Shown here piece by piece: positions 1 to 9,743 of a DNA stretch of 64,000 bases. The notes under the pieces are model-generated. The model was not told where the DNA came from. It saw only the letters and a list, made by a program, of their open reading frames with translations, and ran no database searches. The position numbers and the translations under genes are program-made. Within the stretch, counting starts at the first letter, position 1. Each line of letters begins with the position of its first letter. Origin of the DNA: Neptuniibacter sp. 1_MG-2023 (lineage in GTDB: Bacteria; Pseudomonadota; Gammaproteobacteria; Pseudomonadales; Balneatricaceae); the NCBI RefSeq assembly GCF_030547185.1, contig NZ_JAUOQR010000003.1:124001-188000 (forward strand), given 5' to 3'.

Positions 1-828
1 CTGCGTTTGGTGATTCTCGTGATACTGTTATCGGGATTCCAAACAGCCTCTAGCTCACTTCTGCTGATACATGGTTATGATTCTAATGTGGCGGGGTATC
101 ATTTCTTTCCTTTTATGATTATTACGATGATGGCTATTTTCCCGCTCGCCATTAGTGAAACTTTATGCTTTACCTTAGGTGTGCTTTTAATTGAATTTGT
201 CACGCAGTTGTTGAGAGGAACGGTAGGGGATGTAGAGGCGATTAATAGTCTATGGCTGTTATCTGTTCTTGGTTTGATTGCTGGTTGGGCTGCGGTTAAT
301 CAGCTGAATATGCTATTAGGTTTATATCGACAGGCGACGCGAGATCCTTTGACTGGGTTGTCTAATCGCCGTCAGGCAATGGAGCAATTATCACTTGATA
401 TACTTCAGGCTCGCGAGCGGGGGCAAGCATTAAGCGTATTGTTGTTCGATTTAGATAAGTTTAAAAACTTAAATGATAGTTATGGTCATGCAGCGGGTGA
501 TCTTGTCTTAAAGTCTTTTGCTAAAGTCATGCGAAAACACGCCCGTAAACGTATAGATCTGGTATGTCGGTATGGGGGGGAAGAGTTTTTGATGGTGCTG
601 CCAGGGATGAGTGCTATAGAAGCTAAAGAGGTGGCGGAGGTTATTCGGTTAGCTTGCCATACTGAAAAAGTGACTGCCCCAAATGGTAATAAAATCGGTT
701 TTACTGCGAGTATAGGCATTGCCGAGCTGAATAACAGTGATGATATAGAGTCTCTGTTGAAGCGTTCAGATGACGCGCTTTATGCAGCAAAAGATGCGGG
801 AAGGGATCGGCTTTATGTGGCCACTTGA
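1..828 (+). CDS. Membrane-anchored diguanylate cyclase (GGDEF), 5' end outside the window
   Basis: The reading frame is open to the first base (CTG CGT TTG GTG), so the true start is probably upstream of the window. The N-terminal part seen is about 100 residues of hydrophobic segments, consistent with a membrane sensor region. A GGDEF domain follows, starting at DPLTGLSNRR (about residue 113) with the active-site motif RYGGEEF near residue 188. GGDEF proteins condense two GTP into cyclic di-GMP at the inner face of the membrane. The allosteric I-site RxxD expected just before the active site reads KRID, so product inhibition may be weak or absent. The gene ends at a strong hairpin shared with the convergent ettA gene. 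The stimulus cannot be told from the sequence. Confidence 0.9.
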   Translation: MRLVILVILLSGFQTASSSLLLIHGYDSNVAGYHFFPFMIITMMAIFPLAISETLCFTLGVLLIEFVTQLLRGTVGDVEAINSLWLLSVLGLIAGWAAVNQLNMLLGLYRQATRDPLTGLSNRRQAMEQLSLDILQARERGQALSVLLFDLDKFKNLNDSYGHAAGDLVLKSFAKVMRKHARKRIDLVCRYGGEEFLMVLPGMSAIEAKEVAEVIRLACHTEKVTAPNGNKIGFTASIGIAELNNSDDIESLLKRSDDALYAAKDAGRDRLYVAT

Positions 829-860
829 TGTTTTTTAATAATCTATTATTTTTCATATGA

Positions 861-895
861 TTATAAAAAAACCGAGGCTATACCTCGGTTTTTTG
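861..895. terminator. Bidirectional intrinsic terminator between the GGDEF gene and ettA
   Basis: A 7-bp stem ACCGAGG / CCTCGGT with a 5-nt loop is flanked by an A-run on the left and a T-run on the right. It can therefore end transcription from both convergent genes. Confidence 0.85.
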
Positions 896-909
896 TTACT
901 CGTAATCGT

Positions 910-2577
910 TTAACCTAGATCGACCATACGTTTGTATTTGATACGCTCAGGCTGGTGCTCTTTACCATAACGACGTTTGTAGTCGTCTTGATATTCAGTG
1001 TAGTTACCTTCAAAGAACTCAACCTTAGAGTCACCTTCATAGGCCAACATGTGTGTACAGATACGGTCTAAGAACCAACGGTCATGGGAGATAACAACTG
1101 CGCAACCAGGGAAGGCAAGTATAGCTTCTTCCAAGGCGCGTAGTGTTTCTATGTCTAAATCGTTGGTCGGCTCATCAAGAAGAAGAACGTTTCCGCCCTC
1201 TTTAAGTAGTTTCGCCATATGTAAGCGGTTACGCTCACCACCGGATAGATCTTTGACAAATTTTTGCTGATCGCCGCCTTTAAAGTTAAAGCGACCGCAA
1301 TAAGCGCGTGATGGTGTTTGGTAGTTGCCTACAGTAATAATATCTTGGCCATCTGATAGCTCTTCAAAAACGGTCTTATCACCATTAAGGTCACGAGACT
1401 GGTTAACGTAAGCTAGTTCAACGGTTGAGCCAATTTCAATCTCACCGGAATCAGGTTTTTCTTCGCCACTGATCATTTTGAAGAGTGTTGATTTACCCGC
1501 ACCGTTACCACCGATGATGCCGACAATAGCTCCTTGGGGAATAGAGAAGCTAAGGTTCTCAAACAGTACTTTATCACCGTAGGCTTTAGAGATATTGATC
1601 GCATCGATCACTTTATCACCGAGGCGTGGTCCAGGTGGGATGTAGATCTCTTGGGTTTCGTTACGTGTTTGGAACTCTTTTGAGTTCATCTCTTCAAACT
1701 GTTTTAAGCGTGCTTTTGATTTAGATTGACGTCCTTTTTGTCCCTGGCGAACCCACTCTAGCTCAGAAGACACCGCTTTATGGTGAGCGGCTTCCTGTTT
1801 GGCTTCCTGCTCTAGGCGCTGCTCTTTTTGTTCCAGCCAAGAGGAGTAGTTGCCCTCGTAAGGAATACCGCGTCCGCGGTCAAGTTCCAATATCCAACCA
1901 GCGGCGTTATCAAGGAAGTAACGGTCATGGGTGATCGCAACAACAGTACCAGGGTATTCTTGAAGGAATCGCTCAATCCAAGCTACTGACTCTGCATCCA
2001 AATGGTTGGTAGGCTCATCAAGTAGTAGCATGTCAGGCTTATCTAACAATAAACGGCATAAAGCAACACGACGACGTTCACCACCAGATAAGTTTTTCAC
2101 CTCTGCATCCCAAGCGGGAAGGCGCATGGCATCAGCGGCACGTTCAAGTGTTGTTTCTAAGTTATGGCCATCTTTTGCTTGAATTAGATCTTCAAATTCA
2201 GCTTGTTTCTTTGCTAATGCGTCGAAATCTGCATCAGGTTCTGCATAAGCAGCATATACCGCCTCTAAACCATCTAGTGCTTCTTTTACATCAGCGACTG
2301 ATTCTTCGATAACTTCACGAACAGTTTTGCTCTCATCGAGTTCTGGTTCTTGAGGTAGGTAGCCTATATTCAGGCCCGGCATAGGATGCGCTTCACCAAG
2401 AATTTCGGTATCAAGTCCTGCCATGATTTTTAAAAGGGTAGATTTACCTGAACCGTTCAGCCCTAGTACGCCGATTTTAGCGCCGGGGAAGAAGGAGAGA
2501 GAGATATCTTTCAGAATTTCGCGTTTTGGCGGTACAACTTTGCCTACGCGGTTCATTGAATAAACGAACTGAGCCAT
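910..2577 (-). CDS. ettA: Energy-dependent translational throttle protein EttA (ABC-F ATPase)
   Basis: At 555 residues it has the same length as Escherichia coli EttA. It has two ABC ATPase domains and no membrane part. Walker A motifs are GLNGSGKS (about residue 39) and GGNGAGKS (about residue 357), with ABC signatures LSGGERRR and LSGGERNR and Walker B/switch segments LLLDEPTNHLDAES and LLLDEPTNDLDIET. A charged helical linker between the domains (about residues 240-305) is the P-site tRNA interaction motif of ABC-F proteins. Family members bind the ribosomal E site and gate entry into elongation according to the ATP/ADP ratio. It is a monocistronic gene on the minus strand, convergent with the GGDEF gene and divergent from glyA. 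Confidence 0.95.
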   Translation of the reverse strand: MAQFVYSMNRVGKVVPPKREILKDISLSFFPGAKIGVLGLNGSGKSTLLKIMAGLDTEILGEAHPMPGLNIGYLPQEPELDESKTVREVIEESVADVKEALDGLEAVYAAYAEPDADFDALAKKQAEFEDLIQAKDGHNLETTLERAADAMRLPAWDAEVKNLSGGERRRVALCRLLLDKPDMLLLDEPTNHLDAESVAWIERFLQEYPGTVVAITHDRYFLDNAAGWILELDRGRGIPYEGNYSSWLEQKEQRLEQEAKQEAAHHKAVSSELEWVRQGQKGRQSKSKARLKQFEEMNSKEFQTRNETQEIYIPPGPRLGDKVIDAINISKAYGDKVLFENLSFSIPQGAIVGIIGGNGAGKSTLFKMISGEEKPDSGEIEIGSTVELAYVNQSRDLNGDKTVFEELSDGQDIITVGNYQTPSRAYCGRFNFKGGDQQKFVKDLSGGERNRLHMAKLLKEGGNVLLLDEPTNDLDIETLRALEEAILAFPGCAVVISHDRWFLDRICTHMLAYEGDSKVEFFEGNYTEYQDDYKRRYGKEHQPERIKYKRMVDLG

Positions 2578-2899
2578 GCAGTAACCTGTCTGTTTTGTCA
2601 GAAATTAATGCATCAATTTTAACGGAAATAGCAGGTAGAAGGCTATCGCCTGAGTAAATCAATCTATAAAAGTAGAGATTATCTGTCCTCTTTAAGGAGG
2701 AATAATCCTAGATGTTTGCAAGTTGAGTACAATTGAAGTGGTTTTGAGTCTGTTTCAAGTGTAACCCCGCAAATGTTTCGCTATAATACGCGCTTTCCCA
2801 ATTCTTAAGTTGTTCGTTGCTGCTAATTGATCAGCGGTTTGACCGTTGCTGTTTTCAGTTGAACAGAGCCCATATTGTATTCAGGGGACAGAAAATACA
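2578..2899 (+). promoter_or_regulatory. ettA-glyA divergent intergenic region with probable glyA promoter
   Basis: This 322-bp gap holds no gene I can support. A perfect -10 hexamer TATAAT lies at 2782-2787, but the -35 at the usual spacing (GTGTAA, 2759-2764) is poor, so the promoter may need an activator. It would give a leader of about 105 nt before glyA. No glycine riboswitch or PurR-type site was recognised. A short AAGGAGGAA stretch at 2694-2702 is not placed before any start codon I can support. Confidence 0.4.
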
Positions 2900-4156
2900 A
2901 TGTTTAGCAAAGATATGACAATCGCTGATTTTGACGCGGACCTATGGTCTGCAATGCAGGCTGAAACTGTACGTCAGGAAGAGCACATCGAACTGATTGC
3001 GTCAGAAAACTATACTAGCCCACGTGTAATGGAAGCTCAGGGTTCTGCGCTGACTAACAAATACGCTGAAGGTTATCCCAACAAGCGTTACTACGGTGGC
3101 TGCGAACACGTTGACGTTGTAGAGCAGTTGGCGATTGATCGTGCTAAAGAATTGTTTGGTGCGACATATGCCAATGTTCAGCCTCATTCAGGCTCACAGG
3201 CCAATGCGGCTGTTTATATGGCGCTTTGTAAGCCAGGTGATACTGTTTTAGGTATGAGTTTAGCTCACGGTGGTCACTTGACTCACGGTGCAGCCGTGTC
3301 TTTCTCTGGTCGTATCTATAATGCGGTGCAGTACGGTTTGAACCCAGAAACAGGTGAAATCGACTACGATGAAGTTGAGCATCTAGCGCTTGAGCATAAG
3401 CCAACAATGATTGTTGCTGGCTTCTCTGCTTATTCACGAGTAGTTGATTGGCAGCGTTTCCGCGATATTGCGGATAAAGTAGGTGCATCTCTGTTTGTTG
3501 ATATGGCGCACGTTGCAGGCTTAGTGGCTGCAGGTGTTTACCCATCGCCAATCGGCATTGCCGATGTTGTAACAACAACAACGCATAAGACGCTAGGCGG
3601 ACCACGTGGTGGTTTGATCTTATCGGCGCGTGCTGATGAAGAGCTACAGAAAAAGCTAAACTTTGCTGTTTTCCCTGAGTCCCAGGGTGGCCCTTTGATG
3701 CACGTTATCGCGGGTAAAGCGGTTTGCTTTAAAGAAGCGATGGAGCCTGAGTGGAAAGAGTATCAAGCTCAAGTGGTTAAGAATGCACAGGCGATGGCTG
3801 ATGCATTTATGAAACGCGGTATTAAAATCGTTTCTGAAGGAACAGATGATCATCTTTTCCTTGTTGATCTGATCGATAAAGAGTTTACCGGTAAAGATGC
3901 TGATGCGGCGCTAGGTCGTGCAAATATCACCGTTAACAAAAACTCAGTGCCTAACGATCCACGTTCACCGTTTGTAACATCTGGTTTACGTATAGGTACA
4001 CCTGCGGTTACTCGTCGTGGCTTTAAAGAAGCTGAAGTTACAGATCTTACAAACTGGATCTGCGATATTCTTGACGATATCAACAATGAAGAGGTTATCA
4101 CACGGGTTAAATCTCAAGTTAAAGAGATCTGCGCACGCTACCCTGTATATAAGTAA
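2900..4156 (+). CDS. glyA: Serine hydroxymethyltransferase
   Basis: GlyA interconverts serine and glycine using tetrahydrofolate and pyridoxal phosphate, supplying one-carbon units. The protein is 418 residues, as in E. coli (417). The PLP lysine lies in [14 protein letters not shown], and the N-terminal [20 protein letters not shown] motif is typical. The start chosen is ATG 2900, preceded by AGGGGA. An in-frame ATG 54 nt upstream would add 18 residues (including YCIQGTENT) that do not belong to the family. The gene is followed by two hairpins and then the nrdR-rib operon. Confidence 0.97.
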   Translation: MFSKDMTIADFDADLWSAMQAETVRQEEHIELIASENYTSPRVMEAQGSALTNKYAEGYPNKRYYGGCEHVDVVEQLAIDRAKELFGATYANVQPHSGSQANAAVYMALCKPGDTVLGMSLAHGGHLTHGAAVSFSGRIYNAVQYGLNPETGEIDYDEVEHLALEHKPTMIVAGFSAYSRVVDWQRFRDIADKVGASLFVDMAHVAGLVAAGVYPSPIGIADVVTTTTHKTLGGPRGGLILSARADEELQKKLNFAVFPESQGGPLMHVIAGKAVCFKEAMEPEWKEYQAQVVKNAQAMADAFMKRGIKIVSEGTDDHLFLVDLIDKEFTGKDADAALGRANITVNKNSVPNDPRSPFVTSGLRIGTPAVTRRGFKEAEVTDLTNWICDILDDINNEEVITRVKSQVKEICARYPVYK

Positions 4157-4165
4157 TCTCTATAA

Positions 4166-4250
4166 CCGGCTATAACTTATAGCCGGAAAAATGTACAATC
4201 GCGGGGCTGTCCCGAACTTGCTTGCAAGTTCTTTAGACAGCCCCTTTTGT
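4166..4250 (+). terminator. glyA terminator region, two hairpins
   Basis: The first inverted repeat (CCGGCTATA / TATAGCCGG, 4166-4186) lacks a T-run. The second (GGGGCTGTC at 4203-4211 with GACAGCCCC at 4236-4244, plus an inner GAACTTGC / GCAAGTTC stem) is followed by TTTT and is a convincing intrinsic terminator separating glyA from nrdR. Confidence 0.8.
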
Positions 4251-4356
4251 TCTCTGTCTTTTTTATATTTGAGAGCAAATAAATACCCCTATATTCGGAA
4301 TATCTGTTGCCTTGTTTAAGCACTGATATTCCTCGCTCTTTACGCAGGAAAGGTTG

Positions 4357-4830
4357 ATGCATTGTCCGTTTTGTAATGCCACTGAAACCAAAGTAGTCGA
4401 CTCCCGTCTGGTAGCAGAAGGTCAGCAGGTGCGTCGTCGCCGTGAATGTGTAAATTGTAATGAGCGTTTTACTACCTATGAAGCTGCCGAGCTTCTTATG
4501 CCCCGCCTCATTAAAGCCGATGGATCTCGCCAACCTTTTGATGATGAAAAGTTACGTGCAGGTATTCATCGAGCGCTAGAAAAACGTCCTGTATCTATTG
4601 AAGAAGTTGAAGCATCAATCAGTCGTATTAAACAGTGTTTAAGAGCGACGGGTGAGCGAGAGCTGCCTTCTCGACAGGTGGGCGAAGAGGTGATGTCGGA
4701 ACTCCGTAAATTAGACGAAGTTGCTTATGTACGATTCGCATCGGTTTATCGCAGTTTTCAAGATATCAATGAGTTTAAAGAAGAGATCGAACGCTTATCT
4801 GAGCAGCATAAGAAAGAGGGCGGAAATTAA
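4357..4830 (+). CDS. nrdR: Transcriptional repressor NrdR
   Basis: NrdR is the Zn-ribbon/ATP-cone repressor of ribonucleotide reductase genes. The zinc ribbon is visible as CPFC near the N-terminus and CVNC about 28 residues later. An ATP-cone domain (about residues 48-140) follows, beginning at [17 protein letters not shown]. The length of 157 residues is normal. ATG 4357 is preferred over the adjacent TTG 4354 because MHCPFC is the family N-terminus. An AGGAAAGG ribosome binding site precedes it. It is the first gene of the riboflavin operon, the usual gammaproteobacterial arrangement. Confidence 0.96.
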   Translation: MHCPFCNATETKVVDSRLVAEGQQVRRRRECVNCNERFTTYEAAELLMPRLIKADGSRQPFDDEKLRAGIHRALEKRPVSIEEVEASISRIKQCLRATGERELPSRQVGEEVMSELRKLDEVAYVRFASVYRSFQDINEFKEEIERLSEQHKKEGGN

Positions 4831-5976
4831 GTGTCCCTTATCGATTCACAGTGGTCTGTTGCTGATCGTGAGTATATGGCACGGGCTATTCAGTTAGCGC
4901 GTAAAGGCTTATATACCACCCACCCCAATCCACGGGTTGGCTGTGTTTTAGTTAAAGATGATGTGATTGTTGGTGAGGGCTTTCATTTTAGAGCCGGAGA
5001 GGGGCATGCCGAAGTGAATGCCCTTGCTCAAGCGGGTATTAATGCTAAGGGCGCAACGGCTTATGTCACGCTTGAGCCTTGTAGCCATTATGGTAGAACG
5101 CCTCCTTGTGCTGAGGGTTTGATTAAGGCTGGAGTTGTTCGAGTTGTATCCGCGATGGTTGATCCAAACCCTCAAGTGGCTGGTCGAGGTATAGCGATGC
5201 TGTGTAAGGCTGGAATCCAAGCCTCATCGGGTTTGCTTGAAGCTGAAGCCCGAGCGCTGAATCCAGGTTTTATCAAGCGTATGGAGACAGGCAAGCCATT
5301 TGTTAGGATAAAGTTGGCTTCAAGCCTTGATGGTCGTACCGCTATGTCCTCTGGGGAATCTCAATGGATAACAGGGCCGGCTGCGCGCCGAGATGTACAA
5401 AAGTTACGAGCGCAAAGTTCAGTTATTGTTACCGGTGTGGAATCGATTATCCATGATGATTCGGCTCTAACTGTACGTGAAGAGCAGTTAGGTTTGCCTG
5501 ACGCGGCGGAGATCGTAAAGCAACAGCCATTAAGGGTTGTGTTAGATTCATCTTTACGTACCCCAACAACAGCTAACATTCTAAAACAGCCTGGGCGTAC
5601 GCTAATAGCGACCTGTTCTACCGATAAAGGATTGCAGCGAGCATTAGAAAGTGAAGGCGCCGAAATAGTGCTTTTACCTGACGAACAAGGTCGAGTCTCA
5701 TTGAATGCATTGCTTGAGTGGCTGGTACAAAATGAACAGTGTAATGATCTTCTAGTTGAGACGGGTGCAACGTTGGCGGGTGCTTTTATGGCGCAAGGTT
5801 TAGTGGATGAATTACACCTTTATATAGCTATGAAACTACTTGGCAGCGATGCAAGACCAACCTTTAGTTTGCCGTTGACGAAAATGGCTGAGCAGATCGA
5901 ATTAAAGCAGATTGATAGCCGGATGATGGGTAGCGATCTAAAACTGGTATTAACGCCCGTGTATGGAGAACAGTAG
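4831..5976 (+). CDS. ribD: Bifunctional pyrimidine deaminase/reductase RibD
   Basis: RibD carries out the second and third steps of riboflavin synthesis: deamination of the pyrimidine made by GTP cyclohydrolase II, then NADPH reduction of the ribose side chain. The N-terminal deaminase has the zinc motif HAEVNAL and PCSHYGRTPPCAEG. The C-terminal reductase domain starts near residue 150 (KPFVRIKLASSLDGRTA). The start is GTG 4831, immediately after the nrdR stop, with GAGGGCGG upstream. Length 381 is normal (about 370). Translation is likely coupled to nrdR and ribE. Confidence 0.96.
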   Translation: MSLIDSQWSVADREYMARAIQLARKGLYTTHPNPRVGCVLVKDDVIVGEGFHFRAGEGHAEVNALAQAGINAKGATAYVTLEPCSHYGRTPPCAEGLIKAGVVRVVSAMVDPNPQVAGRGIAMLCKAGIQASSGLLEAEARALNPGFIKRMETGKPFVRIKLASSLDGRTAMSSGESQWITGPAARRDVQKLRAQSSVIVTGVESIIHDDSALTVREEQLGLPDAAEIVKQQPLRVVLDSSLRTPTTANILKQPGRTLIATCSTDKGLQRALESEGAEIVLLPDEQGRVSLNALLEWLVQNEQCNDLLVETGATLAGAFMAQGLVDELHLYIAMKLLGSDARPTFSLPLTKMAEQIELKQIDSRMMGSDLKLVLTPVYGEQ

Positions 5977-6642
5977 ATGTTTACCGGAATAATTGAAGCG
6001 GTGGGTTCCATTGCCTCAATCGATGAGCAATCAGGCGATATGCGTCTGTATGTACGTACCGGAAATTTGGATCTCAGCGATGTTAAACTAGGTGATAGTA
6101 TTGCAACTAACGGGGTTTGTTTGACTGCGGTTGAACTGCCTGGGGATGGTTTTATTGCCGATGTCTCGCGTGAAACATTAGCCCATACCCGTTTTCATAC
6201 ATTGAGTATAGGTGAACGTGTTAATCTTGAAAAAGCATTGATGCCGACCAGTCGATTAGGTGGGCATATTGTCACTGGGCATGTAGATGGCTTAGGTGAG
6301 ATTGTCTCTCGTCAGGAAGATGCACGTTCCATACGTTTTAGTGTTAAAGCACCGAAAAATTTACAGCGCTATTTAGCAGCTAAAGGATCAGTGACAGTTG
6401 ATGGCATTAGTTTGACGTTGAATGCTATTGACGGTGAGTGCTTTGAGTTGAATATTGTGCCTCATACAGCGCAAGAAACAATTATGACTGAGTATGTACC
6501 TGGGCGCTTGATTCATATAGAAGTGGATATTATTGCTCGCTATTTAGAACGCTTATTGGGTCATACTCAAGATATTAATAATGAACAAAGTGATCAAGGT
6601 TTAACAATGGAAACTTTGATGGCTTGCGGCTTTAACCGCTAA
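5977..6642 (+). CDS. ribE: Riboflavin synthase (alpha subunit)
   Basis: It dismutates two 6,7-dimethyl-8-ribityllumazines to riboflavin. The N-terminus MFTGIIEAVG is diagnostic. Two lumazine-binding repeats are visible, each with a CLT- or SLT-type core (TNGVCLTAVE and VDGISLTLN), and the linker GGHIVTGHVDG is conserved. It starts directly after the ribD stop codon, so the pair is translationally coupled. Length 221 is typical. It is also called ribC in some species. Confidence 0.96.
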   Translation: MFTGIIEAVGSIASIDEQSGDMRLYVRTGNLDLSDVKLGDSIATNGVCLTAVELPGDGFIADVSRETLAHTRFHTLSIGERVNLEKALMPTSRLGGHIVTGHVDGLGEIVSRQEDARSIRFSVKAPKNLQRYLAAKGSVTVDGISLTLNAIDGECFELNIVPHTAQETIMTEYVPGRLIHIEVDIIARYLERLLGHTQDINNEQSDQGLTMETLMACGFNR

Positions 6643-6658
6643 CGATGGTATAAATTTG

Positions 6659-7777
6659 ATGAAACTAAATACACCAGAAGAGTTATTGGAAGATATTCGT
6701 CAAGGTAAGATGGTTATCTTGATGGATGATGAAGATCGTGAAAATGAAGGTGATCTAATCATCGCGGCGGAAATGGTGCGTGCTGATGATATTAATTTCA
6801 TGGCAACACACGCCCGCGGCCTTATCTGCTTAACGTTGACCCGTGAACGTTGCGAGCAGTTAAAGCTTCCACTGATGGTACAAAGTAATGGTGCTCAGTT
6901 CGCTACCAATTTTACTTTGTCCATTGAGGCTGCTGAAGGGGTAACAACGGGCATTTCTGCTGCTGATCGTGCACATACAGTTCGAACAGCGGTTAAGGCG
7001 GATGCCACAGCTGAAGATATTGTTCAGCCGGGTCATATCTTTCCTTTGATGGCCCAGCCCGGTGGTGTATTGAGCCGAGCGGGACATACTGAAGCGGGTT
7101 GTGATTTAGCGCGTATGGCAGGTTTCACCCCAGCGGCTGCAATCGTTGAAGTAATGAATGATGATGGCACTATGGCACGTCGCCCTGACTTGGAAGAGTT
7201 TGCTCAAAAGCATAATCTAAAGATTGGTACGATTGCAGATTTGATCCACTACCGGACGGCCAATGAGCATACAGTACAGCGTGAAGATGCTGGTGTGATG
7301 TCTACTGAGTATGGTGAGTTCAACTATATTACCTACAAAGATGAGATTCAGAACTGCACTCATTTAGCGATGACGCTTGGAGAGATTAAAGAAGATGAAC
7401 CCACTTATGTACGTGTACATAATCGTAATGAGGTCCTACGTGATGTAGTAGGAGCCGTTACACCGGGTGAAGAGCCTAAGTGGACTATGCGTAAAGCCTT
7501 AGAGCGTGTTGCGAAAGAAGGCCAAGGTGTTGTTCTACTGTTAGATAATGGCGAAAAGATTGATATAGGTGACTCATTGGAGCTTATGCTTAATAGTCAT
7601 CAGAAATCAAAAGTAAACGTGAGTGCATCAGGTGCCTACCTAACGGTAGGAACGGGCTCACAAATACTGCGTGATCTGGGTGTAGGTAAAATGAACTTAC
7701 TCAGTGCACCAATGAAGTTTAATGCGATCTCTGGGTTTGACCTTGAGATTGAAAAATATATTCCTTGTGAAGACTAA
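6659..7777 (+). CDS. ribBX: 3,4-dihydroxy-2-butanone-4-phosphate synthase with degenerate GTP cyclohydrolase II domain (RibBX type)
   Basis: The first 200 residues are an intact DHBP synthase: [17 protein letters not shown] binds the metal and [13 protein letters not shown] is also conserved. It makes the four-carbon unit for lumazine synthase. The C-terminal 170 residues follow the GTP cyclohydrolase II fold but lack the zinc-binding cysteines. Where a true enzyme has RVHSECLTGD...CDCG, this protein has [14 protein letters not shown] with no Cys. Such RibBX proteins are common in proteobacteria and are not expected to hydrolyse GTP, so a separate ribA should exist outside the window. ATG 6659 is preferred to the preceding TTG at 6656. 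No FMN riboswitch fits in the 16-bp gap before it. Confidence 0.93.
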   Translation: MKLNTPEELLEDIRQGKMVILMDDEDRENEGDLIIAAEMVRADDINFMATHARGLICLTLTRERCEQLKLPLMVQSNGAQFATNFTLSIEAAEGVTTGISAADRAHTVRTAVKADATAEDIVQPGHIFPLMAQPGGVLSRAGHTEAGCDLARMAGFTPAAAIVEVMNDDGTMARRPDLEEFAQKHNLKIGTIADLIHYRTANEHTVQREDAGVMSTEYGEFNYITYKDEIQNCTHLAMTLGEIKEDEPTYVRVHNRNEVLRDVVGAVTPGEEPKWTMRKALERVAKEGQGVVLLLDNGEKIDIGDSLELMLNSHQKSKVNVSASGAYLTVGTGSQILRDLGVGKMNLLSAPMKFNAISGFDLEIEKYIPCED

Positions 7778-7796
7778 TTAGACCGGTACTTGAATC

Positions 7797-8270
7797 ATGG
7801 CTGTGAAAACCATCGAAGGTGATTTTGTGAACGCTGACGGCAACTACGCTATCGTAGTCGGTCGTTTTAATGCATTTGTTGTAGAAAGCTTATTAGAGGG
7901 TGCAATTGATACCCTTAAACGCCATGGTATCAACGAAGAAAATATTCGTGTTATCCGTGTTCCAGGTGCTTTTGAAATTCCGTTGGCTGTTAAACGTCTT
8001 GCTGCTCAGAAAAAAGATGATGCGATTATCGCATTAGGTGCAGTTATTCGTGGTGGTACGCCTCATTTTGAATATGTTTCAGGTGAAAGCTCTAAAGGCG
8101 TAGCTCAGGTTTCTTTGGACTATGATGTGCCTGTTGCTAACGGTATTTTAACGGTTAATAGTATTGAGCAAGCGGTTGAACGCTCAGGTACTAAAATGGG
8201 CAATAAAGGGGCTGAAGCAGCACTATCTGCCATTGAAATGGTTAGTTTGCTTAAGCAGCTTGAGGTTTAA
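7797..8270 (+). CDS. ribH: 6,7-dimethyl-8-ribityllumazine synthase
   Basis: RibH condenses the pyrimidine from RibD with the butanone phosphate from RibBX. The sequence has [45 protein letters not shown] (the catalytic His is in HFEYV) and [12 protein letters not shown], all family hallmarks. Length 157 matches the icosahedral form of E. coli (156). It lies 19 bp after ribBX and 6 bp before nusB, so it is part of the same operon. Confidence 0.97.
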   Translation: MAVKTIEGDFVNADGNYAIVVGRFNAFVVESLLEGAIDTLKRHGINEENIRVIRVPGAFEIPLAVKRLAAQKKDDAIIALGAVIRGGTPHFEYVSGESSKGVAQVSLDYDVPVANGILTVNSIEQAVERSGTKMGNKGAEAALSAIEMVSLLKQLEV

Positions 8271-8276
8271 TTTTAG

Positions 8277-8762
8277 ATGAGTGACAACGAAAATAAACCA
8301 GCGACTAAGAAGAAACCATCTTTAACCACACAGCGTCGTAATGCGCGTAGTTATGCACTGCAAGCGTTGTATCAGTGGGAGATCGCTGGACAACCGGTGA
8401 ACGAGATAGAAGCACAGTTTAGAGTTGATAATGATATGCGTGATACGGATATCAAACTATTTTCTGAGCTTCTGCATGGCATTGCCGGTGCAAAAAGTGA
8501 TCTAGATAAGTCCTATCTTGATTTCCTTGATCGCCAAGTTGAAGAGCTTGATCCAATTGAGCTGACAGTTCTTCGTATTGGTGCCTTTGAGCTTGCCCAG
8601 CGTATTGAGGTACCTTACCGTGTGGCCATTAATGAGAGTGTTGAGTTAGCTAAGAAGTTTGGTGCGACTGACAGTCATCGTTATGTTAATGGTGTATTAG
8701 ATAAATTGGCTCAGCGCGTCCGTATGGCTGAGATCCGAGATCAACGTCAGCGCAAGTCTTAA
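8277..8762 (+). CDS. nusB: Transcription antitermination factor NusB
   Basis: NusB binds boxA RNA together with S10/NusE in rRNA antitermination. Conserved segments include RRNARSYALQALYQWE, LDRQVEELDPIELTVLRIGAFEL and YRVAINESVELAKKFG. At 161 residues it is slightly longer than the E. coli protein (139) because of a basic N-terminal extension (NENKPATKKKPSLTTQRR). It lies between ribH and thiL, a conserved gammaproteobacterial order. Confidence 0.96.
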   Translation: MSDNENKPATKKKPSLTTQRRNARSYALQALYQWEIAGQPVNEIEAQFRVDNDMRDTDIKLFSELLHGIAGAKSDLDKSYLDFLDRQVEELDPIELTVLRIGAFELAQRIEVPYRVAINESVELAKKFGATDSHRYVNGVLDKLAQRVRMAEIRDQRQRKS

Positions 8763-8767
8763 ACTCC

Positions 8768-9727
8768 ATGTCACTAGGTGAGTTTGAGCTGATTCAGCGC
8801 TACTTTGCAGAAGCATCTACGGATGCTTCTGTTGCACTAGGCATAGGCGATGATTGTGCTGTACTTTCTGTGCCTGCCGGTTATCAGTTAGCTGTATCTA
8901 TTGATACGCTTGTTCAGGGTACACACTTTCTTGAAGGTACCCCTGCTGATCTACTCGCTAGTCGACTTTTTGGCTCGGCGTTAAGTGATTTAGCTGCAAT
9001 GGGGGCAACGCCTGCGTGGATTACTTTAGCGCTTACACTGCCCGAAGCGGAAGATGATTGGCTACTGTTGTTTAGCCGTCGCTTGGCGCAGTTGTGTGCT
9101 GAATACAGTGTTTCGCTTGTAGGGGGTGATACTACAAAGGGGCCGTTAGCACTCTCTGCACAAGTACATGGTTTCCTACCGCATGATCATCGCTTAACGC
9201 GTGCAGGGGCTAAAGTCGATGATCTTATCTGTGTCAGTGGTTGCTTAGGTGATAGTCGAGGTGGTTTAGAAGGTCTGCTGAATGGCTTTGAGGATCATAG
9301 CTATGCAGACTATCTACTAGAGCGTTTTTATGCGCCGACGCCACGTATTGAGCTTGGTAAAGTACTGTTAGGTAAAGCCAGTAGCTGTATTGATATATCC
9401 GATGGGCTGTTGTCCGATCTTTCGCATATTCTAAAAGCGAGTGGTGGTTTAGGGGCGCGTTTACAGTTAGAAGCGGTGCCGATCTCCTCTCAGTTGATTT
9501 CTGCGTTTGGCGAAGAGAGTGCTCGACAATGGGCACTGACGGGAGGGGAGGACTTTGAGTTGTGTTTTACGCTCCCACCTAATTACCTTGCTCTTTTATC
9601 GCAGTTATCCGTTCCTGTGGCTGTCGTAGGTAAAGTTACAGACAGGGCAGATATAGAGTTATTTCTTCGTGGTGAGCCTTGTCAGATACAGGGCTCAGGC
9701 TACGATCATTTTCAGCGTACAGATTAA
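8768..9727 (+). CDS. thiL: Thiamine-monophosphate kinase
   Basis: ThiL phosphorylates thiamine monophosphate to the active cofactor thiamine pyrophosphate. The N-terminus MSLGEFELIQRYF, the metal/ATP motif GIGDDCAVL, SIDTLVQGTHF and LVGGDTTKGPLALS, and CIDISDGLLSDLSHI further on match the AIR-synthase-like kinase fold. The length of 319 is typical. It starts 5 bp after nusB and is co-transcribed with pgpA. Confidence 0.95.
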   Translation: MSLGEFELIQRYFAEASTDASVALGIGDDCAVLSVPAGYQLAVSIDTLVQGTHFLEGTPADLLASRLFGSALSDLAAMGATPAWITLALTLPEAEDDWLLLFSRRLAQLCAEYSVSLVGGDTTKGPLALSAQVHGFLPHDHRLTRAGAKVDDLICVSGCLGDSRGGLEGLLNGFEDHSYADYLLERFYAPTPRIELGKVLLGKASSCIDISDGLLSDLSHILKASGGLGARLQLEAVPISSQLISAFGEESARQWALTGGEDFELCFTLPPNYLALLSQLSVPVAVVGKVTDRADIELFLRGEPCQIQGSGYDHFQRTD

Positions 9728-9743
9728 TAGATAAGGATTATGT

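Noticed and set aside
3144-3605. 153-residue reverse-strand open frame inside glyA
   Set aside because: It is a codon-bias shadow of glyA, with no homology I recognise and no binding site.
6643-6658. FMN riboswitch before ribBX
   Set aside because: Only 16 bp separate ribE and ribBX, and no RFN element was recognised before nrdR either.
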